Positions 34,530-46,793 of a stretch of DNA of 64,000 nt are shown one piece after another. The stretch is from positions 1,803,001 to 1,867,000 of the forward strand of contig OY970824.1 in assembly GCA_963853835.1 (NCBI GenBank). The letters are read 5' to 3'. The position numbers and the translations under genes were made by a program. Under the pieces are notes generated by a model that worked only from the letters and a program-made list of their open reading frames with translations, was not told where the DNA came from and ran no database searches. The DNA comes from Calendula officinalis. Taxonomy: Eukaryota; Streptophyta; Magnoliopsida; Asterales; Asteraceae. The stretch's first letter is position 1; each line of letters begins with the position of its first letter.

Positions 34530-36290
34530 ATGGAAGGTGGTGGTCACGGTGGTTACAACGACGGCCACGGTGGTCATAATGGTGGTGGTTTTGCCAATAA
34601 TTATACGAGTATAAATTTTCAAAACAATCCTATGTTTAAGCTAGCACCTCCACCATTAACAGCCATTGATCGATTCTTATGTAATCAAACTCGAATAATT
34701 GATCATTCAATTAATCGGGTTTCTGATTTTTCTTTTTTGAGTAGCAACGATTACCTAGAATTTGTAGCACCATATATATTTACACAACGAAAATGGTGAT
34801 GTGTTCACTAACAAAATCGGGGTGTGTCTACCTTTTAAAGAAGTTAGAAATTACCCAAATTACGAACAAAATCAAGAATCGAAACGAAAAATCGAGCTCG
34901 AAAAAATCACAGAAGATTGTGTGAACAAATCCAAAGGTGCCGCAAATACGTCGAAGATCTTGATCAAGGGTCAATGGACAGATGAAGAAGACAGGTAAAT
35001 ATAATTTCGACATTTACTAAAATTTAATTAAATTTATTTGTGCTTTAAGTTAATGCATAAATACATTATTAACGATTGAAGTGGTATCCGGTGAGGACTC
35101 AAAAAACGGCGAGGAATTGTGAGGACACCTCAAAAAAATTTCAAAAAATTCCGAAAAAAATATATATAACTCCCCATGATTATTAACTACATTTGACCAA
35201 AAAAAAATTATGATCTACTTTTTTTTTTGGATCATTATTATGATCCATAATTTATTTTTTTTATCATTTTTGAATTATTTTTTTTTATCATATAGGCTGC
35301 AATTTTTATGTTAAAATTTTATTTTTTTTAAAAAAATTTGTTTTGGATCATTCTCAGAGTTTTTTTTTTTTGAGTCCTCGCAGTCCTCACCGGTTTTTGA
35401 GTCCTCACCGGATCCGGACCCATTAACGATTAATGTTTTATTTTCTTTTTCGCGTTTAAAGCAAGTTAATCGGGCTGGTGAAACAATATGGAGAACTGAA
35501 ATGGGTTTTAATTGGTGAGAAAATGCTCGGAAGGGTGGGGAAACAATGTCGTGAGCGTTGGCGAAATCATTTGCGCCCTGGTATCAAAGTTATGTTTCAT
35601 TCCATGACTTCAATTTTTAAGTTTGATCTTATAATCTTATTTGATATAATGAAATTTAACTACAAAGATACTAATTCTCTTTTGTCTAATTAGATATGTA
35701 AATAATCATTTTTACATCTTTTTGATACATATGAGATTGTGAGATCTAGCAACTTAGATTTTGTATCCGTTTTACCAAATAATTGTTGGATCAATATTTT
35801 TCAAACCCTTTTTGGCATCCAATATAAAATAATTTTTCTAGTATTAATAAACAATATATTTTTCTATATTAACTACAATATTATGAATTTAAATAGTGAT
35901 TTTTAAATGAATTTGATCTTGATTTTCTAGAATGTCTTTCATGTTTCGTATTCATTTGGGAGTTTCATGTGATGACGAGTTGTATTTTATGCATACCTTC
36001 TTTAATGAGTCATCCAACCATGTTATAGACCAAAATCGCATACTATAAACCATCCTTTAGGGTTTTCTTGCAATTCACAATGCGGGTTTTCTTCGTTTTC
36101 TTCAACTCTTCACGACGAGAACTCGAATATGTCATTAAACAATTACCCTGAAGATGATATGTTGAAAACCAGCCCAACCCTTGGATGAAGACATTGCAAT
36201 GCCTACTTCAAGTGATCATGGAGATGATCTTTTTATGAAATTCAAAGAAGATATGGATTTGGTAGAGATAGCTTCAACTTTTAAAAGGTC
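34530..36290 (+). pseudogene. MYB98-like R2R3-MYB remnant lacking R3
   Basis: Frame 1 runs from ATG 34530 (His/Gly-rich start) to a stop at 34797-34799. The same protein seems to continue in another frame (NENGDVFTNKIGVCLPFKEV), implying a frameshift near 34780. That frame reaches KGQWTDEEDR and a donor at 34994/34995. The next exon, 35462-35588, completes an R2 repeat: KLIGLVKQYGELKWVLIGEK then GRVGKQCRERWRNHLRPGIK. The GQW/GRVGKQCRERW form is that of the MYB98/MYB119 subgroup. The expected R3 repeat is absent. Ser/Asp-rich coding-like sequence at about 36078-36290, in two frames, may be the old C-terminal exon. The intron holds a 344 bp Mutator-like MITE. Confidence 0.75.
35078..35421. mobile_element. 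Mutator-like MITE in the MYB intron
   Basis: The element is 344 bp with inverted ends sharing ATCCGGTGAGGACTCAAAAA. A 10 bp duplication ATTAACGATT lies at 35068-35077 and 35422-35431. Within the right arm a second GGTGAGGACT copy is present. There is no coding capacity. Confidence 0.78.
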
Positions 36291-36604
36291 GGAACTTTGT
36301 GATTTAAAACTTAATTTATGGCTCTTTTTTATGTTTGATGTGTCATAATAAGGTAATGTTTTTCAAGATTGGTATAACCATGGAAGAGTACGTAAACTGG
36401 ATTTTAATAGTTTTGTTTGTATATATAATAGTTTTGATTTTGATATTTACTAGACTTATGTCAAAATACGACACACATTTTGCTTGATTCATTTGCAATT
36501 TTACAATGCTTAGAGTAGACTGGATTTTAATAGTCGGTGCACGAAAGCAGTACGTTTGCAAGCTTCTATACTCTACATCGCTCCCCACTCTATAACCCAA
36601 AAAA

Positions 36605-37507
36605 TCAAACGGTGTACACAATCGCAAAACAAGGAAGCACAGCCCTCGGATTAAACACAACAAGCTCATCTCCTTCGTCTAATCTGGTTTCCACCGCACC
36701 GGATTCCCTCCCGACCAAAGAATCATAGCCCTGGTCATCCTTATCACCCAAATCCGGGTCACATCCGACACGACCCGCAATGACCCGACAAACAAGCATT
36801 GCTCGTTTCACGTTCATGAACCGGAACTCGTCCTCGATGTCCTCAGGGATTGCCACGTGTCCCCTCCAGCTATTCGATAAAGTGGATATACCATCTAATT
36901 TGGGTGAAAACCCGGATCCGATTATCCCACACACATTACAATACTGATGACTACATATGCTCGAATTACCATTTTGCCCCAATTCACATAAAAAAGTGGT
37001 GCAGTGAAACCGTAGCAACTCGTTGCCGTCGGCGATACACCGTTCGTCCCGCCGTCGTGAACCACCGTGTAGTGCCGCCTTTAACTTCACGAGCTCCCTG
37101 TATTCTTCAAACCGGGTGAGTATCTTGGGGCTGTTGTGGATCTTCATGACCCGGTGGATCGTCGGGTTTTTCCCGGACCAACCCGATGTGAATATGATCC
37201 GGACCACGTTTTTACCCGGATCGTCATCTGAAAGCTCGCAAACCGCATGATTGATTGATTGATGCTGTTCAAGCAAACCGGGTTGTTGAAAAATCTCACC
37301 GCAATTCGGGCATGGGTGGATTTCATCGCGTAGAGGGAAGGAATCGGATCTATACCGGGTTTCAGGTCGGGTTTCGGTTATGGTTGGTATCGAACGGGTA
37401 GAAGATGAATGGGAGGGAATTTGCGATGTGCGTTTTGATGAGAAGATTTTTTTGATGAATGAGCAAGATGAAGAGATGGATTTATGGCGTTTGAGTTTGG
37501 TTGTCAA
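36605..37507 (-). CDS. C2H2 zinc-finger / TIPARP-like domain protein
   Basis: A single-exon gene of 300 residues, intact from ATG at 37507. A Ser/Arg-rich N-terminus precedes one C2H2 finger at about residues 66-88 (CPNCGEIFQQPGLLEQHQSI then NH). After it comes a conserved block: NVVRIIFTSGW, HRVMKIHNSPKILTRFEEYR, RCIADGNELLRFHCTTFLC, a Cys/His cluster CSHQYCNVCGIIGSGFSP, and the ending VFNPRAVLPCFAIVYTV. This block is shared by plant proteins of the At4g27240/At1g75710 type and resembles a PARP/TIPARP-like catalytic fold, but activity is not shown. A nuclear or RNA/DNA-binding role is inferred from the finger. No lesion is visible. Confidence 0.87.
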   Translation of the reverse strand: MTTKLKRHKSISSSCSFIKKIFSSKRTSQIPSHSSSTRSIPTITETRPETRYRSDSFPLRDEIHPCPNCGEIFQQPGLLEQHQSINHAVCELSDDDPGKNVVRIIFTSGWSGKNPTIHRVMKIHNSPKILTRFEEYRELVKLKAALHGGSRRRDERCIADGNELLRFHCTTFLCELGQNGNSSICSHQYCNVCGIIGSGFSPKLDGISTLSNSWRGHVAIPEDIEDEFRFMNVKRAMLVCRVIAGRVGCDPDLGDKDDQGYDSLVGRESGAVETRLDEGDELVVFNPRAVLPCFAIVYTV

Positions 37508-38948
37508 ATAATGCTAACGATAATAACTCATTAAATTTAAATGTTACTACTCCCTAACCAAAATATAAATTTACAAATATTTACGCATTTTAACATAATC
37601 AAAATAATCTGGACACTAAAATATATACTATTTCTCTTCTTTCAATGGAGTATCCAAAGCTCCCGACATTTTTGGAATAATGGATGACTCAAGATCTTGT
37701 TTATTTGTCCATTTGTAATATAAACAAAAAAATACACTAATATTCAATATGTTTTATTATATTTCAAATATTAATCATACTATATGTAATTAAAGAAATA
37801 CACGTTTGAGCAGTGTCTTGTGTTAATCACGTGAATACTCCTTGATCTTCGTATACGCTGATGCTATTATTTCTGTGCATGTATGTTTTTCCAAATTAAA
37901 TTATTATTGTTGTTATTATTTGTTTTTAAAGTAGTTATAGTTATTTTACCTTTTAGTGCGTACTAACATAAAATATGATCATAGTGATACGATATGAACA
38001 AAAAGATATAAACAAATGAGTTTCTAACGAATGATGATACATGTATTTAGACAAAAAGTCGAGTAGTAAAATTATCCACCGCCCCCAACTTTATTTTATT
38101 GAGAAATTATATTTATTCATATATTTTTTTTCCTACTTATATTCCTACATATTTTTAAACTTGACATTTATAATCCACTAATTGTATTTCCTCATATAAT
38201 CTCTTAATTTTAATACTTTTTATGATTATATGAGTAGACACATAACACTTATCATTTTAACACTAGCTAGTTCTGTTTTTTCTATTCATCTTTTTACACT
38301 AATTCTATTTTTCTATTCACCTTTTTACACTAATTCTGTTTTTCTATTCACCGAAGCTTTGTTTTGACAGGGTTGTTGTAATTCTATGCTACCAAGGGGA
38401 AGTCGAGTCTCGCTGGGTTAACTAGGGCTATAATTGCGGAATGGACCATTTCATAAAGATGTCATTACTAATATCGTTACTTATAACCTTAATACGAGAC
38501 ATTTCAAGTGATTATTTTCCAAAAAGAGCACTCTTGCTAGCATTTATTTACTTTATAATTATACATGGTTTTTTTTTAACTAGAACAGTCTTATAAATAG
38601 ATTAAAAACGGTTATGGAAAATACCAGTTAGGCCACATATATCAAGGTTAAAGACTCAACTTTGTCCGAATAACCTGAACATGAATCCCTTTCTATTTAC
38701 CCGTTTATAGTAAAGTAATAAGTATTTTCTTTTCTCTTCTATAAAAGTAGATGTTTTTAATTAATTAACTAATTATTAGTTTAAAGAGGATGAATGAATG
38801 TATGAATAATAACATGACAAACTTTTCTATTATTAAATGAAATGGGCCAAGTGTGATCTTGGTTTCGCCCATGAAATCCTTGTGTTCCCTTTTATTTTTG
38901 ACTTATTTCCCTACCAAATCCGGTTGTTTACATTATTTAAATTGCATA
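37508..38948. other. AT-rich intergenic DNA
   Basis: This is the 5' side of the C2H2 gene. I see no gene. A phrase 'ttctatttttctattcacctttttacactaattctg' is repeated with small changes near 38276-38352, giving a short three-part tandem repeat. Nothing else is recognised. Confidence 0.4.
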
Positions 38949-38957
38949 ATACTTTTA

Positions 38958-39418
38958 GAGTAAATTACATGAATGGTCCTTTAGGTTTATAGCAAATTTC
39001 ACCAATGGTTCTTTAGTTTCAAAAATTACACCGATGGTCCTTATTTTTGAAACGTTTTTCACCGATGGTCCTTTACGAAAAAGTCCGTCTATTTTTCAAG
39101 TTAACTAACATCACATGTGATGCACATGGGGGTATTTTGGTCAATTTGTCTTTCCTAAAGGACCAATGGTGAAATTTGCTATAAACTTAAAGGACCATCC
39201 GTGTAATTTAATTGAGAAGGGGAAAGATAAATTGACCAAAATACCCCCATGTGCATCACATGTGATGTTAGTTAACTGAAAAAATAGACGGACTTTTCCG
39301 TAAAGGACCGTCGGTGAAAAACCTTTCAAAAATAAGGACCATCGGTGTAATTTTTAAAACTAAAGGACCATTGGTGAAATTTGCTATAAACCTAAAGGAC
39401 CATTCATGTAATTTACTC
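38958..39418. mobile_element. Foldback Mutator-like MITE with a third internal terminus
   Basis: The element is 461 bp with near-perfect inverted arms of about 200 bp beginning GAGTAAATTACATGAATGGT. A perfect 9 bp target duplication ATACTTTTA lies at 38949-38957 and 39419-39427. A further copy of the right terminus sits in the centre (about 39155-39215), so the left half looks like a complete smaller element joined to an inverted half copy. Arm repeats of AAAGGACCATNGGTG type give it a strong hairpin. Confidence 0.82.
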
Positions 39419-39807
39419 ATACTTTTATTTAAATAAAATTTTCTTTCCAACAACATATAAATTTTATTGGAGTAGAGAGAGATTTTTGGCCGTCCGTTAC
39501 ATAAATTCAACAAGTGGATACTACCTAGCTAAGCCCAACAAAAAATATAAGTCCATTTAGCTACCCATACTTCACACTCTCAAAGCCCAGTGCAAAACGA
39601 CACCGTTATTAACTAGGTCCCACTTTTCTATCTATTGAAATCCACACGATTGCCACTTGTCAGAATCACAGCCAATCACCATAAATATCAGTCCATCAAG
39701 TCACTTGCCTCAACGTCTAAAAACGCCAAATTAAAAAACTTCAAAAATCACTCAATCACAAAAATCACTAGCCAATAGCGTGCAGAGTTGAAGATCGATC
39801 AATCGCC

Positions 39808-42801
39808 ATGGCCGGAAGATCGCTTCCGATATCTCCATACTCTCCCCCGAAACGCCACCGTCCACCGGAGACACCGGTCTGCCGGAAACTTCTCTGCTTC
39901 GACTCGAATTTGAATTCAAACTCCAACTCCAAACTTCACTTCAGATTTAGGGTTCAGCTTCTGTCCGATTCGTACGTTCACATGCTTTCGAATCGTTCAG
40001 TTGCTAGTAGGAATCAGGTGTGGAGAATTAGGTCGGATGTAAAATCGGAACCGTATGAAGTTTCCAATTCAGCTCCTGGATCGTTTAAATTCAAGGAGAA
40101 ATTGGGCGTTGACGTTGTGGCTATGGATGAAAATGATGATGAATTTGTTGATAATGGGCTTCCATGGTGGGAAGAGTTTCCGAAACGATGGACTATTGTT
40201 ATTCTATGCTTTTCTGCCTTTCTTCTATGCAATATGGATAGAGTGAGCTCTTGCTACTACTACCTTTTTACCTTTATAGTTTCGAATTTATATGTATAAC
40301 TCTTACTAAATGAAACTGATAATGATATACCATTAATGGAAGGCTGGTGAGTTGTGACACATGATAAATATGTTTTGATAAAGTACTTCATTCATTTTCT
40401 GATCATTCGTGTAAAATTTTATCATATTAAGATGTATTCGGTTGAGAATCGAAAGGAATTGATTTTTATTAATGCTAAATCTGCTAATTATCAACGCAAT
40501 CATCCTTACACTAGTAGTAATTAATGCACCTATAGAAGTACATCACATAGATAATAGATTAATGACTATAATTAGGTTGATAATTAGAAGGATTTAGCAT
40601 TTATCGGAGAAGTTCACTAATTAAACGTCTAACCATGGGGCTATTGGATAAAGCTTTTTTGTTGATAATTTGATATATATAGAGATTTGAGTTATATTTT
40701 TCTATATGACAGGTGAATATGAGTATTGCTATACTACCAATGTCGTCAGAGTTCCATTGGAATTCCACAACTGTTGGTTTGATACAGTCATCGTTTTTCT
40801 GGGGATACCTTCTTACTCAGGTTTTTCCAATTTCTTTCTGCATATAATCCAGTTCTTGTTGGTCTGAATTAACGGTAATTAGGGTTAGATTGCAGGAGGC
40901 ATTTGGGCAGACACTGTTGGTGGGAAACGTGTTTTGGCTTTTGGTGTGATTTGGTGGTCTGTAGCAACAGTTCTGACTCCAATTGCTGCAAAATTTGGAT
41001 TACCTTTTTTACTCATAGTTCGTGCTTTCATGGGTATAGGCGAGGTTCGTTTTCTTCACTCCACATCCCATTAATCTCAGCCCTTCATTTTGTTTTTTAA
41101 TAGATTAAGTTTTAATTTATGATTTATTTTTTTATTAGGGGGTGGCTATGCCAGCTATGAACAATCTTCTATCAAAATGGGTTCCTGTTTCAGAAAGAAG
41201 CCGATCATTGGCTTTAGTTTACAGTGGAATGTATCTCGGGTCGGTTACCGGGCTTGCATTTTCACCATTTTTAATACATTCATACGGATGGCCTTCAGTT
41301 TTTTTCTCTTTTGGTTCTCTAGGGACCATATGGACTGCATTATGGTTAAGTAAGGTAAATAATAATATATCATTAATATAATAAAATATCTGTTTTAAAT
41401 TTCGAATTTTTTTCTTTTTACTAAAGAAATTTGTAACTTTTTAGGCATACAGTTCACCTCTTGAAGATCCTAAACTTCGCCCAGAAGAAAAGAAACTGAT
41501 TTTTCGGGATAGGGTTTATGAGGAACCTGTAAAAACTATTCCTTGGGGATTAATCTTATCAAAAGCACCTGTTTGGGCTTTAATTACTTGTCATTTTTGT
41601 CACAATTGGGGAACTTTTATACTTCTTACATGGATGCCTACCTATTATAACCAGGTTAGTTAGTCTCTTAATTTAACAATATTAAAAAACCAAATTTATA
41701 TCTTAAAAATATGAAAATGTTACAGGTTCTGGGGTTCAATTTAACAGAATCTGGATTATTTTGTGTATTACCTTGGCTTACAATGGCCTTTTCGGCTAAT
41801 CTTGGTGGCTGGATAGCTGATACACTTGTCAGCAAAGGGATGTCAGTTACAACAGTTAGAAAGGTTTTTTTTTTTTTTTCTTTTTTTTTTATAAATAATT
41901 TCTACCCAACAATATCCTCTGATTATTCATCTCCATTTTTATTTTAATTAAACATTAGGTAATGCAGTCAATTGGATTTCTTGGACCTGCATTTTTCTTA
42001 TCTCAACTAAGCCATGTTGACTCTCCTGCAATGGCTGTCTTGTGCATGGCGTGTAGTCAGGTTTGTTCTTAATAATTATATGTAATAAATGTTATTAAAT
42101 TCAATAAAAACCTCTAATTACCAAACTAGACCTTAGAAAGGTTATAATTAACAAAATGGACCACCTTCTAACATATATTGCTATTTTATGAAACAGGGTT
42201 CTGATGCATTTTCACAATCTGGTTTATATTCAAATCATCAAGATATCGCTCCTCGATATTCCGTAAGTCATGTTCTTTTTTTTCAAACACTTTTTTATTG
42301 TGACTAATAAATGAATGAATAAATGATTTAATTTTTGATTTTTTGTTAATGATTATGTTTTTGTTTTGGTGTTTAATTAACAGGGGGTGTTGCTTGGTTT
42401 ATCTAATACTGCTGGAGTTTTGGCTGGTGTATTTGGTACTGCAGCCACTGGTTACATTTTGCAACACGGTAAAACCTCCTAAATCATTTAAATAAAAAAT
42501 ATTTATATATAATTTCGCAATTATATTTGATATTTTGACATGCTATATATCATCTATAATAGTTCTTAAATGTTTGACAAAAAGTGTTCTGAACCAACCT
42601 GACCCACACAAAAAGTAACCATTTTTTTCCGTTACCCAAAATGGTTAAAAATTAGATATTTTTTAATTTATAAATATAAAATCGTTAAAACAAATGTGGG
42701 CAGGTTCTTGGGACGAGGTGTTTGAGGTGGCAATCGGGCTATATTTAGTTGGAACGGTTATATGGAATCTTTTCTCAACTGGCGAGAAGATAATTGACTG
42801 A
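39808..42801 (+). CDS. PHT4;4: Plastid anion/ascorbate transporter, PHT4;4 type
   Basis: A complete ten-exon gene for 537 residues of the major facilitator superfamily (SLC17/PHT4). Exons: 39808-40242, 40713-40820, 40889-41044, 41139-41354, 41445-41654, 41726-41863, 41959-42060, 42197-42262, 42384-42468, 42704-42801; borders and phases all agree. The N-terminus (about 110 residues, Ser/Arg-rich, few acids) looks like a chloroplast transit peptide. Membrane motifs include FLLCNMDRVNMSIAILPM, SSFFWGYLLTQIAGG, MGIGEGVAMPAMNNLLSKW, CHNWGTFILLTWMPTYY, GSDAFSQSGLYSNHQDIAPR and GLSNTAGVLAGVFGTAATGY. The C-terminal half is close to ANTR2/PHT4;4, a chloroplast-envelope ascorbate transporter in Arabidopsis, though phosphate transport cannot be excluded. 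Confidence 0.93.
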
Positions 42802-43756
42802 TCATCAGTTACATATAGTCTTCTATTTGTCGCCCATAATGAGGCGAATATAAATCGACAAATGGGTGCAAATGAGGCTGTATAAAAGATAGAATTCCTA
42901 GCACACATGTATGGTGATAAAACGTGTCACACGTGTAGATTATGATCCGTGGATATTTCACAGGTGCAAAGATAGCAAGATTTCAGATTATACACATTTT
43001 GATAGAATTTGTATATTGTATGATATAATAATACTAGTAACATGCGAAAAATATTTCAACTTTTATTTAGTCAAACCCTATAACTTTTTTCATTTTTAGG
43101 TATTGAAATTACTAATATACTACTATCATACTAATTATAACTTCTATAAGCAAAATAATACACTACTCAATTGCAAGTCAATATGAATTAAGTTCCCGCC
43201 AGCATTAGATACAAAACTGAACTTAAAAATGGGGGAAAGATTAATAATCACAATATAATTAGATTTTTACCCATATAATTGACCTCTAAATTTTAATTAG
43301 TTGGAAATTACATGCAACTGATAAACTCAAATAATGTGTAACTCGAACAAAATTACATGCAACACGAATTTTATGAATAGTCTTAAGATCTTGTAAACAA
43401 AATCGCGTCGTATTTAAAATGGTCAATTTTGGCCAGTGCACCGACAATTGGAGCCTACATTGTACGGACACAGCAAATGCAACCATGACACAACATATCA
43501 ACCATAACATGTGATATGTCTTGTTTCATTTAATTCCACTACTAGAGATCTCCATTGCATTACAACATTCCAGTTGTCACCAAAGACTTTTATAATCCAG
43601 TAGTATCTACTGTTTAGATGTTAAGATTGTTAATTCAAAGTCCTGTTGTGAATAAATTTGAAGAGGGTTTGACACCATGGCAATTCCAAGCATTCCTATT
43701 CATCCATAATGCCACTTGGAATTCCCTGATTGGTCCACGTCATTTGCACTAATACA

Positions 43757-43863
43757 AACGAATCTGGTACGGCTTACGGTCTACATTCATATTCATATGC
43801 TCCATATACGGCAAACGAATCTGGTACGGCTTACGGTCTACATTCATATGCTCCATATACGGC
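43757..43863. repeat. Tandem repeat, two copies of about 55 bp
   Basis: The unit CAAACGAATCTGGTACGGCT, then TACGGTCTACATTCATAT and CTCCATATACGG, occurs twice in direct succession. The copies are essentially identical apart from a 6 bp TTCATA insertion in the first. Confidence 0.85.
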
Positions 43864-44130
43864 TTCCTACATACAAGGAAACAAATAACTATTTAAAATA
43901 TCTTACATACAAATAACTATTTAAAAGATCCTACATACAAGAAAACAAATAAATATTTAAAAGATCAATCAGCGAAGGAAACAAATAACTATATGTAACA
44001 TTTATATGTAACATTTCTTCATTTACCGTTTTTTTTGTACAAAATCATTATCACATCTATCGATTATTACGTCATTTAGAAGTATATAAAGTTTTTGGAC
44101 ATTTTTCTACATACTAAAATTTACAGCATA

Positions 44131-44159
44131 CCCGCCCATCGGGCGGGTTTTGTAGCTAG
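44131..44159 (+). mobile_element. Helitron 3' terminus
   Basis: A perfect hairpin CCCGCCCATCGGGCGGG is followed, after TTTTGTAG, by CTAG and a host T at 44160, matching the Helitron 3' rule (hairpin then CTRR, inserted before T). The 5' TC end was not identified with confidence; an ATCTCC near 43548 is one candidate. Confidence 0.6.
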
Positions 44160-44345
44160 TTTTCAATAATAAGATAAGATTACTTGCTATTATACAATGT
44201 AGTAAAACACGATACTCTGGCAATCCTAGAGCATGTAACCAGTTACTCCGAGTGAGATTATTATATATAAATTTGTATAATCCCTAGTTCTTAGAACTAA
44301 AACATATTTTAAAACCTATAAATAAAATGTATCACACTAATATTG

Positions 44346-44380
<35 letters not shown>
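44346..44380. repeat. (TAA)n microsatellite
   Basis: About eleven TAA/ATA units in a row. It is a simple sequence repeat. Confidence 0.9.
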
Positions 44381-44381
<1 letters not shown>

Positions 44382-44730
44382 TTATAATGTATTTTGGAGA
44401 GTGGGATGGTGGAAAGTAAACATCTTGAAGAATTTGACTGAATTTGGTTTGACCAGGTTTTTTGACCGATGGGCCAACTCGACTCACCACTCCACTGAGT
44501 ACATCAAAAATATATTATACATTTACATAAGATAAATCAACGTTTTTTGAGACTATTGACAAAAAAATATACAAACACAAATAGGTATGTTGACCGAATA
44601 TATACAAAACAAACACAAATCCTGTAGTTCTCCATATTTGTATTGCAGCCATGAATGCGCAAAAAAAAGGAACAAATAGTAACCACAAATCTACCATTAA
44701 CGAACTGGTCAAAACAAACCCTAAAATTCA

Positions 44731-45972
44731 TCAATCATCATCCTTCACAAGCAATATTTCAGTACCACCATCAATTGCACTATCCAAAAAAACCCTAAAA
44801 TCTTCAATACATTCAAACGCATAAGGAACCCTAAAATCACTATCCAAATTATACCAAACACCATTAATCCTTCTCAAGGAAACCCAATGCCTACTTCTCC
44901 AAACACCACCATATTTTTTCACAGGAACGTTTAATACAATTCCCATCAATTTATCATCAGAATCAAGATTGATTAATGATGATTTATTGCGTTTATCATG
45001 CCAAACAACCTTCTTCCCCTTTCCTTCAACTGCACTAATTAATACGTTTACATCATAATTACCTGTTAGTGAATTATGATGAGGTTTGAAGATAACTGAA
45101 AACGGTGTCCAGTTTCCTTTGTATGGATCTTCTAGAACAAGTTTTTCAGCTATCTCGTCTAAATCTTTTCGTGTAAATGTATCCTTTTCCTGAATTAAAA
45201 CAAGAATTACTTACTTATTTATTTTAGTATTTTACTAAAATTGCACAAAATTTACAGAACTGAAACTTAATACAATATGAAACATAATTTCAATGTTGAG
45301 GTGCATTTGAAGCATTAAATCATCTGTACTTATTTTTGGAACTTATGGAGTACTTAATCAGTGAAATTAACTAAAATTCAGAATCTCCTCATTCGTAACA
45401 GTATGATCTGATTCCACTGTTGTTAGTACTTAGTACAGTCCAAAATCACAACAAAATTGCAATCAAAATTGCACAAAATCTACAGAATTGAAGCTTGATA
45501 CAATATGAAATGCTATAATCGCTAATTCATATTATCATCCATTCCAGCCAAAAAATATGGCATTAGTTAACCACATAAACTTCATTGATCTCGAATTCAA
45601 CTCCAGATTCTCAAAATATAAATTAAAAATCGAAATTAAGCTATTAATGAGGTTCAGGTGCATATAAAATCATGAAATTACTATATATCTACACCTAATT
45701 TTGGAACTTACGGAGTAATTAATCAGTAAAAAATAACTAAAATACCATAATCTCCTTACTACAACAGTATAATCTGATTTAATCACAGTCCTCTATAAAA
45801 TTTCTGCATTCAAATTAACATATAAATATCCAATTGATGAACATATAAGAGGCTTTATTGAATCAAAAAGGGTTCAACGAAAATATACCTGGAAAAGGTT
45901 ATTAAGAGCGTGTAAGAGACAAAATTGTAACTTTTGTCTTTCATGATATATCTGTTTCTTTTCGTCTGCCAT
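44731..45972 (-). CDS. Josephin-like deubiquitinase
   Basis: Two exons, 45972-45889 and 45189-44731, encode 180 residues that are almost entirely a Josephin (MJD) cysteine protease domain, which removes ubiquitin. The start MADEKKQIYHERQ leads into QFCLLHALNNLFQ, which holds the catalytic Gln and Cys. Exon 2 carries the helical FTRKDLDEIAEKL region, GNYDVNVLISA, and the catalytic His segment RSRHWVSLRRINGVWYNLDS, where the third catalytic residue (Asn/Asp) also lies. The length and lack of ubiquitin-interacting motifs fit the short plant Josephin-like group rather than ataxin-3 homologues. The 700 bp intron is AT-rich with no gene. No lesion is visible. Confidence 0.92.
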
Positions 45973-46793
45973 GAATCTTCAGTAGCTCGAATGAAATTTA
46001 GGGGTTTACTTTACGACGAGGGTTTCGATCGAGAGAACGATGAGATTGCGAACACGATGAATTGCACTCCGACGTCTAAAAACTTTGTTAATTCTCAAAA
46101 AGCCCTTAAACTATAAGTATTATTACAAAAACAGTCCTCGATTTACATATTTTTTGTTACAAAATCGTCAATACACTTCGCATAATTCGTATTCCCACAC
46201 ACTGAGTTCACTGACATTTTAATTTTTTCATATTAATGTCATATTCATGCTAGTAATACATTCATCAAATATTTTATACATGAAAATATGGAGAGACAAA
46301 AAAGTGTATTAATGTCATTCGAACCAACACCCAACTGAAAAGGCCGTTACCACCCGTCTAAGTGCTTCACGATATAAAGTGAATTTCGAGAACCACTTAG
46401 CAAAATGAATATACAACTGTATGTAGCAGAATATGGTCGTTTGGTTTATAAGCAATGATGTTTATTATTACATGCCATTGCACTTATTAACAGTGACATA
46501 TTTATACTTATAAAACTTATAATTTATTCATTAAGATTACAAAATTATTCCAACTGGATTTTGACTAATCAGAAAGCTTTGTTTGCAAGGTTGCCAGAGA
46601 TAGCGGTGGTAGTCCTGGGTAGCAACTCATAATATATTTATTATACTGTAACTCATTATATTGTAAAACGACTAACAGGCATAGGCGGAAATAAGGAATT
46701 GGCAGAACACGCATCTGCCCACCATGATTTTTTTCTAGTATAATTTTTTATAATTTAGTTTATATTTTTTATTTTTTCCAACCTAAAGATATA
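45973..46793. other. 5' flank of the Josephin-like gene
   Basis: Promoter side of the gene plus AT-rich intergenic DNA. The plus-strand 60-codon frame at 45934 overlaps exon 1 antisense and is not a gene. No bounded element is seen before the Stowaway-like sequence at 46794. Confidence 0.35.

Larger units (their letters stand above)
42802..44340. other. Intergenic DNA ending in a Helitron 3' terminus
   Basis: No gene is seen. It contains a two-copy repeat at 43757-43863 (unit beginning CAAACGAATCTGGTACGGCT, about 55 bp) and repeated AAATAACTATTTAAAA words to 43990. A Helitron 3' end lies at 44131-44159. Confidence 0.45.

Noticed and set aside
43757..43990. Short repeated units considered as a CRISPR-like array
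   Set aside because: There are only two full copies, no regular spacers, and the host is a plant nuclear genome; it is a simple tandem duplication.
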